This document shows positions 58,146 through 64,000 of a DNA stretch of 64,000 nt, one piece after another. The notes under the pieces were generated by a model that did no database searches, had not been told where the DNA came from, and saw only the letters and a program-made list of their open reading frames with translations. Position numbers and translations under genes: made by a program. How positions within the stretch are numbered: position 1 is the stretch's first letter; every line of letters starts with the position of its first letter. Source of the DNA: Enterobacteriaceae bacterium RIT714 (GTDB taxonomy: Bacteria; Pseudomonadota; Gammaproteobacteria; Enterobacterales; Enterobacteriaceae); the NCBI GenBank assembly GCA_009668015.1, contig WJYB01000001.1, forward strand, positions 186,001 to 250,000. The letters are read 5' to 3'.

Positions 58146-58683
58146 TCGTGTTCACCCGTTGTTGTTTTACCGACTCCATGGAAAAGGGGCCATGCAAGAA
58201 TAATTGTGGTCGAAAACAGGTAATGAGCAAACAATATCAATGATATTTATGGCGTTCATATTCGCGGGATAACTTATTGATGAAAAAAGGAAAGTAGTTT
58301 CAGGGGCGGATTGCATCAGACCGCGTTGAAAATTGTTACTGCGCGGAAATGTTTTGCGCCAGAGGGGCTTTCTCCTGATGACGATATTTCATTGGCAATC
58401 GCCACAGTCACGCGGCCTGCGAGTAAAGAGGCGTTAACGAGTCATCAGGTGAAGAGGGATAACCCCGCTTTTCTGGAAATAAATTCTAACATCCTGTTGA
58501 GCCTGCCTTATTGTTCAGCCTGATGAGGGGAGTAGCATGTGTGAAATAACAGATTGTTTTCACTCGTTTAAAAGATTTGGTCCGGGATGCAAACCACCAT
58601 GCCGGCTGCCATTGCCCCTTTGATATCAACAGCACGATCTCAACCCACGGGTCGCCGTGTAGGTTCATGTAAGGATACAAAAA
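58146..58683. other. intergenic region before the VasL-type gene
   Basis: No supported gene. The stretch is moderately AT-rich. A short open stretch at 58550-58675 would encode a Cys/His-bearing peptide (GCHCPFDINSTISTHGSPC) without a start codon; it could be a remnant or chance. AAGGAT before 58684 serves the downstream gene. Confidence 0.45.
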
Positions 58684-60030
58684 ATGAACGACACTCTTAC
58701 ACACCATCTTAAGACGGGCGGAGACCCGCGTACGCTGGCGGATTACGCCAGTCTTCGTGATGAACTGGCAAAACTGACCCACCCGGCACGTCCGGATGTG
58801 CGCTGGGAATATGCAGAAAAACTGTGTCAGTCACTGTTCGAACAAAACGGCGTGGAGTTGCAGACCGCGGCCTGGTACACCCTGGCACGGGTACGCCTCG
58901 CGGGATTGCAGGGGCTGAATGAAGGCCTGGCCGTGCTGGAGGCGCTCATTACGCATCAGTGGGGAAACCTCTGGCCCCATCCCGTGCATGCCCGAATGGA
59001 CATTCTCAGTACGCTCAGCCATCGCTTGCAGCAGGTATTGCGCACCCTGACGTTTCGCTATGCCGATCTCGGTCAGCTTTATCAGGCTGAAAAACATCTC
59101 AGCGGGTTGGGTGAGGTGTTACAACGTCTGGAACTGAAACACCTGAGTCTGCTTGATACGCTGCGTAAACAGTTACACAGCAACGCCGTACGGCTGGAAA
59201 ACAGCGCAGGAGAGAGCGGAGAGGGGCCCGTGATGGCACCAACCGCCAGGCCGCTGTCCGTTGGCGAAAGCGAGATCGCAATCAGCGCGGCGGCGCAGAG
59301 CCTGCAATGGGTGTATGTTCCCCAGTCCGAGCCGCAGAGCGAGCTTGCTACGGTGAAGACGATAAAACCCTGGAAGCCGTTTATTGCCGGAATGGTGACG
59401 ATGCTGGCCGTCGGCGCTGCGTCGCTGTGGGGCTGGCAGCACTGGCACCAGCCCGAGCTTTTGGCGCAGAAGTTGGACGATTCCCTGACATTGCCGGAGC
59501 CGCTCTCTGCGGCGCAGATACAGGCGGCAAAAGCCACTTCGCTTCAGCCGGAAGAAGGGCTACGGCGGATCCAGGAACAGCTGTCACGGCTCGGCAATTT
59601 GCCGCCGGACTGGACGTTAGACTATGGCAATCAGCTGGTGCAACAGGTGCAGGCGCTGTGGCCTCAGCAGGCGGCCCCGCTTTCGCAGCAGTGGCTCAAT
59701 CAACTGCACTCGGCAGCGCTCCCGCCGGAGAGCCTGAATGGCTGGCATCAGGGCATGGCGCAGCTCCAGCAGCTCACTGACAGGCTCAACGCGCTGGATG
59801 AACGACGCGGCAGTTATATGACCGGCAGCGAGCTCAAAACGATGGTCTTTACGATCGCGCGTTCATTTAACAGCGCGGTGCCGGCAGAAGAGCAGTTACG
59901 CCAGCTGGTGGAGTCTGCCCAGGACAAGCCGCTGAACAGCGCGCAGCAACGTCAGCTGGAGATATCGCTCAATGCGCTGCTCTGTCGATATGCCCTGCTG
60001 AAACAGGAGAGTCACAAAGACAACAAGTGA
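58684..60030 (+). CDS. orphan T6SS VasL-type protein (ImpA N-terminal domain)
   Basis: A 448-residue protein with an ImpA/TssA-like N-terminal domain (LADYASLRDELAKLTHPARPDVRW, with cysteine-rich follow-up and DILSTLSHRLQQV) of the kind in VasL. One membrane helix lies near residues 232-251 (PFIAGMVTMLAVGAASLWGW), then a helical C-terminal domain rich in Gln. VasL proteins are T6SS accessory components. No other T6SS gene is next to it; on its other side is the tRNA-Val pair, an insertion hot spot. The role is inferred. Confidence 0.85.
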   Translation: MNDTLTHHLKTGGDPRTLADYASLRDELAKLTHPARPDVRWEYAEKLCQSLFEQNGVELQTAAWYTLARVRLAGLQGLNEGLAVLEALITHQWGNLWPHPVHARMDILSTLSHRLQQVLRTLTFRYADLGQLYQAEKHLSGLGEVLQRLELKHLSLLDTLRKQLHSNAVRLENSAGESGEGPVMAPTARPLSVGESEIAISAAAQSLQWVYVPQSEPQSELATVKTIKPWKPFIAGMVTMLAVGAASLWGWQHWHQPELLAQKLDDSLTLPEPLSAAQIQAAKATSLQPEEGLRRIQEQLSRLGNLPPDWTLDYGNQLVQQVQALWPQQAAPLSQQWLNQLHSAALPPESLNGWHQGMAQLQQLTDRLNALDERRGSYMTGSELKTMVFTIARSFNSAVPAEEQLRQLVESAQDKPLNSAQQRQLEISLNALLCRYALLKQESHKDNK

Positions 60031-60108
60031 TAACAATACAGGTTTAACGAATAAAGGGGGCTAAGCGAAAATGATAAATCAGGGAGAAAAAGAGGTGAAA
60101 CACTGAAA

Positions 60109-60185
60109 TGGTGCGTCCGAGTGGACTCGAACCACCGACCCCCACCATGTCAAGGTGGTGCTCTAACCAACTGAGCTACGGACGC
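60109..60185 (-). tRNA. valW: tRNA-Val (GAC)
   Basis: A complete 77-base tRNA read on the minus strand from GCGTCCGTAGCTC to GGACGCACCA, with encoded CCA. The anticodon loop is CTTGACAT, giving GAC, valine. It is second in the pair, 19 bases after the first copy, and identical to it. It corresponds to valW of E. coli. Confidence 0.97.
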
Positions 60186-60204
60186 ACTGTGCAGATTTTT
60201 TTGA

Positions 60205-60281
60205 TGGTGCGTCCGAGTGGACTCGAACCACCGACCCCCACCATGTCAAGGTGGTGCTCTAACCAACTGAGCTACGGACGC
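60205..60281 (-). tRNA. valV: tRNA-Val (GAC)
   Basis: The first of two identical tRNA-Val(GAC) genes, with encoded CCA and anticodon GAC. It is transcribed towards valW from the promoter at 60310-60338. It corresponds to valV of E. coli; the valVW pair lies next to mdtK there too. Confidence 0.97.
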
Positions 60282-60309
60282 ATCATGTTGTCTGTGACAA
60301 CGGGGTCGA

Positions 60310-60338
60310 ATATTAGCGACAGTGACGGGATGAGGCAA
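60310..60338 (-). promoter_or_regulatory. promoter of the tRNA-Val pair
   Basis: On the minus strand TTGCCT, a 17-base spacer and TAATAT form a sigma-70 promoter. A GC-rich discriminator (TCGACCCCG) follows the -10, typical of stringently controlled tRNA promoters. It starts about 20 bases before valV. Confidence 0.78.
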
Positions 60339-60434
60339 GAGGGAAAATGCAATTTTCTTCCGTATTTCACGCGATTGCTTCATTCGCGTGCAAAGTGCGG
60401 AGAAAGTAGCCGCCCGGAGACGGCTAGCGGATAA

Positions 60435-61808
60435 TTAACGCGCAGCGCGTTGCAAAATAACTGAGGATGGCTGACGTTGCAGAAAACGCATACGCAGCAT
60501 CATCAGAATGGCGGCAGAGGTCAAACCGATAATAAAGCCCATCCAGAATCCTGCCGGGCCCATGCGATCGACCACCAGATCCGTCAGTGCCAGAACATAA
60601 CCCGTCGGCAAACCCAGCACCCAATAAGCGGTAAAGGTGATAAAGAAGATCGAGCGGGTATCTTTATAGCCTCGCAGGATCCCGCTGCCGATGACCTGAA
60701 TCGAATCGGAAATCTGGTAAATCGCGGCCAGCAACATCAGCTGCGATGCCAGAGTGATGACTTCTGGGTTGTCGTTATAAAGCAGCGCGATCTGCTCGCG
60801 CAAAGCGACGGTGAAAATCGCCGTACAGGCGGCCATACAGACGCCCACGCCCAATCCCGTGCGGGCAGCGGTTTGGGCATCCAGCGTTGAGCCTTGTCCC
60901 AGACGAAAACCAACGCGGATGGTCACCGCTGCCGCCAGCGACATCGGCAGAACGAACATCAGCGAGCTAAAGTTCAGGGCAATCTGGTGACCCGCAACGT
61001 CAACGATCCCCAGCGGCGACACCAGCAGAGCGACGACCGCAAAAAGAGTGACTTCGAAAAACAGGGCCAGCGCAATGGGCAGTCCCAGCTGTACCAGACG
61101 TTTCATCACCGTCATATCGGGCGCACCAAAACGGCTGTCATTGCGGATGTCCCGCATAGAGCGCGCGCGTTTGATATAAGACACCATGCTGGCAAACATC
61201 ACCCAATACACGGAAGCCGTTGCGACCCCACAGCCCACGCCGCCGAGCTCCGGCATGCCAAAGTGACCATAGATAAAGATGTAGTTGATCGGGATATTGA
61301 TCAGGAGACCGATAAAGCCAATCACCATCCCGGGCTTGGTTTTTGCCAGCCCCTCACATTGGTTACGCGCCACCTGGAAGAAAAGATAGCCGGGCGCGCC
61401 CCAGAGTAAGGCGCGCAGATAACCGACGGCTTTATCCGCCAGAGCAGGATCGATATTGTGCATCGAACGAATAATGTGGCCGGCATTCCATAGCACAATC
61501 ATGATGAATATGGAGACAAATCCCGCCAGCCAGAATCCCTGGCGAACCTGATGAGCGATACGTTCGCGTCGGCCTGAGCCATTCAGTTGCGCAATAACGG
61601 GAGTTAACGCCAGCAGCAGGCCGTGGCCGAAAAGTATGGCCGGCAGCCAGATCGATGTGCCGATGGCAACGGCTGCCATGTCCGTCGCGCTATAGCCACC
61701 GGCCATGACCGTATCGACGAAGCCCATCGAGGTTTGGGCGACCTGCGCGATGATCACCGGTATAGCCAGGGCTAATAACTGACGCGCTTCATTCATGTAC
61801 TTCTGCAC
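60435..61808 (-). CDS. mdtK: multidrug/sodium antiporter MdtK (MATE family)
   Basis: MdtK (NorM/YdhE) is a MATE-type inner-membrane efflux pump for fluoroquinolones and cationic drugs, driven by a cation gradient. The start is the GTG at 61808 (VQKYMNE), preceded by AAAGGTG and giving 457 residues, the E. coli length; the longer frame adds 18 unsupported residues. Twelve hydrophobic segments are visible, and [14 protein letters not shown] and [16 protein letters not shown] are conserved. The gene is upstream of valV on the same strand; a weak hairpin (60407-60426) lies after its stop. Confidence 0.95.
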   Translation of the reverse strand: MQKYMNEARQLLALAIPVIIAQVAQTSMGFVDTVMAGGYSATDMAAVAIGTSIWLPAILFGHGLLLALTPVIAQLNGSGRRERIAHQVRQGFWLAGFVSIFIMIVLWNAGHIIRSMHNIDPALADKAVGYLRALLWGAPGYLFFQVARNQCEGLAKTKPGMVIGFIGLLINIPINYIFIYGHFGMPELGGVGCGVATASVYWVMFASMVSYIKRARSMRDIRNDSRFGAPDMTVMKRLVQLGLPIALALFFEVTLFAVVALLVSPLGIVDVAGHQIALNFSSLMFVLPMSLAAAVTIRVGFRLGQGSTLDAQTAARTGLGVGVCMAACTAIFTVALREQIALLYNDNPEVITLASQLMLLAAIYQISDSIQVIGSGILRGYKDTRSIFFITFTAYWVLGLPTGYVLALTDLVVDRMGPAGFWMGFIIGLTSAAILMMLRMRFLQRQPSSVILQRAAR

Positions 61809-62037
61809 GTGAACACCTTTTTGTTTTGTTGTTATTTGAGAGAATAATAAACCCGCCATCACTGGCAGTAAGAAGAAAATGCAGGGGGAATGCCAGCTAT
61901 TGTAGCGGGCTTTACCTATTAATCTAGTGAAAAAATCGCCAGAACGGGCGCTTCACTGGCAACCTCTTTTTCCAGCTGTTATTGTGATGCGATTAAAACG
62001 GTGTTATCGCCGTTCGGATAAAACAGGAGTGGTAAGT

Positions 62038-62679
62038 ATGTTTACGGGTATTGTGCAGGGCACGGCCAAGCTGGTGTCCATTGATGAAAAACCTAACTTC
62101 CGAACCCATGTTGTGGAGCTGCCGGAATATATGCTCGATGGGCTGGAAACCGGTGCATCGGTTGCGCATAACGGCTGCTGTCTGACGGTAACCGAAATTA
62201 ACGGTAACCGTATTAGCTTCGACCTGATGAAAGAAACCCTGCGTATTACCAATCTGGGCGAGCTGGTCGTCGGTGATACGGTTAACGTTGAGCGAGCGGC
62301 AAAGTTCAGCGATGAAATTGGCGGGCATTTAATGTCAGGCCACATCATGACAACCGCGGAAATTTCTAAAATCCTGACCTCAGAAAATAACCGTCAAATC
62401 TGGTTTAAGGTGCAGGATCCGACATTAATGAAATACATCCTTTATAAAGGATTTATCGGCGTGGATGGAATTAGCCTGACGGTGGGTGAAGTGACCCCAA
62501 CCCGTTTCTGCGTGCATTTAATTCCGGAAACCTTACAGCGCACGACGCTGGGCAGTAAAAAACTGGGGCATCGCATTAATATTGAAATCGACCCGCAAAC
62601 CCAGGCGGTTGTGGATACCGTCGAGCGCGTGCTGGCGGCAAAAGAATCGGCGGCGAAATTCACCTCTGAAGAAGAATAA
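62038..62679 (+). CDS. ribE: riboflavin synthase subunit alpha
   Basis: Riboflavin synthase dismutates two molecules of 6,7-dimethyl-8-ribityllumazine to riboflavin; in E. coli the gene is named ribC or ribE. The ATG at 62038 (MFTGIVQ) follows AGGAGTGGTAAGT and gives 213 residues, the E. coli length. The lumazine-binding repeats are visible: [10 protein letters not shown] in the first and [14 protein letters not shown] in the second. The ORF could extend upstream, but that would lose the standard MFTGI start. It is divergent from mdtK. Confidence 0.97.
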   Translation: MFTGIVQGTAKLVSIDEKPNFRTHVVELPEYMLDGLETGASVAHNGCCLTVTEINGNRISFDLMKETLRITNLGELVVGDTVNVERAAKFSDEIGGHLMSGHIMTTAEISKILTSENNRQIWFKVQDPTLMKYILYKGFIGVDGISLTVGEVTPTRFCVHLIPETLQRTTLGSKKLGHRINIEIDPQTQAVVDTVERVLAAKESAAKFTSEEE

Positions 62680-62685
62680 AAAATA

Positions 62686-62709
62686 CCCCGGCAAGCCGGG
62701 GATTTTTTT
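62686..62709. terminator. bidirectional terminator between ribE and cfa
   Basis: CCCCGGC, loop AA and GCCGGGG form a stem with ATTTTTTT on the plus side and AAAATA on the minus side. The cfa stop codon (62710-62708) lies within the T-run. Confidence 0.92.
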
Positions 62710-63856
62710 AGCGAGCGACGCGCAGCCCGTGTTCCACTCCGCGGCTGAAAACGACCTGCCACAGTTGAATATCACGCGCGCGAAAAGCCCCTGCGCAGGC
62801 GTTCAGATAATAGCTAAACATCCGTTTGAATCGTTCAGAATAGTTGTCAGCGATTTCCGGCCAGCTGGCCAGGAAGCGGGAGTGCCACGCCATGAGGGTG
62901 GTATCGTAATCCGCGCCAAAATTATGCCAGTCTTCCACAATAAAATGCGGTTCGCTGGCCGTCGCAATCTGGCGAACGGAGGGTAAACAGCCATTCGGAA
63001 AGATGTATTTGTTTATCCAGGGATCCACACAATGATCTGTTTTTTTGGAACCAATGGTGTGTAGCAGGAAAATACCGTCTGGTTTCAGGTTGCGGTCAGC
63101 CACGCTGAAATAGGTATCATAGTTTTTAGGACCCACATGCTCGAACATGCCGACAGACACGATCCGGTCGAACTGATCGTTTAAATCGCGATAGTCCTGG
63201 AGCAAAATAGTGACATCTAACCCTTCGCAGCGTTCCTGTGCCATTTTTTGTTGCTCGGCAGAAATCGTCACGCCCACCACGCTTACGCCGTAGTTTTTTG
63301 CCATGAACCAGGCAAGACCGCCCCAGCCACAGCCAATATCCAGCACGCGCATTCCAGGCTGCAGCTGCAGCTTATCGCAGATCAATCGCAGTTTTGCCTG
63401 CTGGGCTTCTTCGAGCGTCGTCGCCTCTTTCCAGTAGGCGCAAGAATATTGCATCAGCGGATCGAGCATACGGCTAAACAGATCGTTGCCCAGGTCGTAG
63501 TGCTCTTTGCCGACAATCCATGCCCGTTTTTTACTTTGCAGATTAAACAGGCGAGCAGAGGCGATGCGAAGCGTATCTTTCAGGTGGCGGGGGAGCTGAT
63601 TTTCCAGTCCGGCGCGGAGAACGTTATTGAAAAAAAGGTCCAGTCGCTCGCATTCCCACCAGCCATCCATAAAGCTTTCGCCCAGCCCCAGGGACCCTTC
63701 CTGTAAAACGCGTTTAAAAAAATCGGGATGTTTGACCTGAATATCAGAGGAGGCAGGTCCGTTAATAGTGATACCTGCCCGGCTCAATAATTCATTAACG
63801 ATCCGGAACCAGTCATCGTCCCGTACGGTGACTTCTTCTATACACGATGAACTCAT
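62708..63856 (-). CDS. cfa: cyclopropane-fatty-acyl-phospholipid synthase
   Basis: Cfa uses S-adenosylmethionine to convert unsaturated acyl chains of membrane phospholipids to cyclopropanes, notably in stationary and acid stress. It has 382 residues, the E. coli length. The SAM motif is VLDIGCGWGGLA, and the bicarbonate-binding active-site stretch YDLGNDLFSRMLD and the CAYW region (YSCAYWKEA) are present. The ATG at 63856 (MSSSCIE) is preceded by TGGAGAAGCTATG-type spacing. Upstream of it, to the window edge, lie 144 bases with no feature I can name. Confidence 0.97.
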   Translation of the reverse strand: MSSSCIEEVTVRDDDWFRIVNELLSRAGITINGPASSDIQVKHPDFFKRVLQEGSLGLGESFMDGWWECERLDLFFNNVLRAGLENQLPRHLKDTLRIASARLFNLQSKKRAWIVGKEHYDLGNDLFSRMLDPLMQYSCAYWKEATTLEEAQQAKLRLICDKLQLQPGMRVLDIGCGWGGLAWFMAKNYGVSVVGVTISAEQQKMAQERCEGLDVTILLQDYRDLNDQFDRIVSVGMFEHVGPKNYDTYFSVADRNLKPDGIFLLHTIGSKKTDHCVDPWINKYIFPNGCLPSVRQIATASEPHFIVEDWHNFGADYDTTLMAWHSRFLASWPEIADNYSERFKRMFSYYLNACAGAFRARDIQLWQVVFSRGVEHGLRVAR

Positions 63857-64000
63857 AGCTTCTCCATCACCTGTATGTGATCAGAACCTTCAAACAGCGT
63901 AGCTGTTTTTTTGGGTTTGTGAGAAATCTCACGGAGTGTCCGTGAGGCTAATATCCGACGTAGAACAGAGGAAGGGAGATAACCCTTGCCGAAAAGCCTT

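Noticed and set aside
58550..58675. short Cys/His peptide frame upstream of the VasL-type gene, considered as a PAAR remnant
   Set aside because: No start codon or ribosome site and no firm family match.

Overview
The window looks like chromosome of an Enterobacteriaceae member close to Enterobacter, Lelliottia or Leclercia. Most proteins match their E. coli K-12 counterparts in length and order. The extra blocks (hmu heme uptake, reverse transsulfuration, orphan type VI secretion genes) are of the kind found in Enterobacter and Klebsiella relatives rather than K-12. Genus assignment is inference; no 16S or marker search was possible.

Conserved backbone, in order: pheM-pheS-pheT-ihfA-btuC-btuE-btuD-nlpC-ydiV-selO(ydiU); hemP-aroH-ppsR-ppsA-rprA-ydiK-ydiJ-menI(ydiI)-ydiH; sufABCDSE-ldtE-lpp-pykF; fumD; ydhS; two tRNA-Val(GAC) genes, mdtK, ribE and cfa. 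This covers translation, cobalamin uptake, gluconeogenesis and glycolysis switches (ppsA and pykF, each with a Cra-type site), Fe-S assembly, envelope cross-linking and riboflavin synthesis.

Accessory blocks sit between backbone genes. (1) hmuRSTUV (9.3-15.0 kb) lies between selO and hemP, with a perfect Fur box before hemP. (2) An AT-rich two-gene unit (20.3-21.2 kb) encodes an HExxH metallopeptidase-like protein and a small lipoprotein, and resembles a T6SS effector-immunity pair. (3) Between ydiH and sufA (26.9-33.2 kb) lie a cysteine version of formate dehydrogenase H with a sigma-54-type promoter, then ycgZ-ymgA-ariR, bluF and bluR with repeated TTGTACAA operators, and a DUF883-type protein. 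(4) Between pykF and fumD (42.6-48.3 kb) lie cystathionine gamma-lyase and beta-synthase (mtcC, mtcB) and a divergent MetNIQ-type importer with an ERIC element inside its operon. (5) Between fumD and ydhS (48.5-56.5 kb) lie a polar amino-acid ABC importer, a 54-residue protein, a two-component system followed by a secreted GlcG/HbpS-type protein, a 46-residue acidic Cys protein, a zinc-ribbon/MBL-fold protein and a beta-carbonic anhydrase. (6) An orphan VasL-type T6SS gene lies beside the tRNA-Val pair.

How they fit together: the sulfur block would import methionine and convert homocysteine to cysteine, feeding the Suf system and other needs. Fur-type sites on hemP/hmu and suf tie iron supply to heme uptake and emergency Fe-S assembly. 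BluF/BluR with YcgZ-YmgA-AriR form a light and temperature-responsive biofilm switch. RprA, with an RcsB box, connects envelope stress to RpoS. The least described unit is the kinase-regulator-secreted DUF336 trio at 52.2-54.7 kb, laid out like HbpS-SenS-SenR of Streptomyces.
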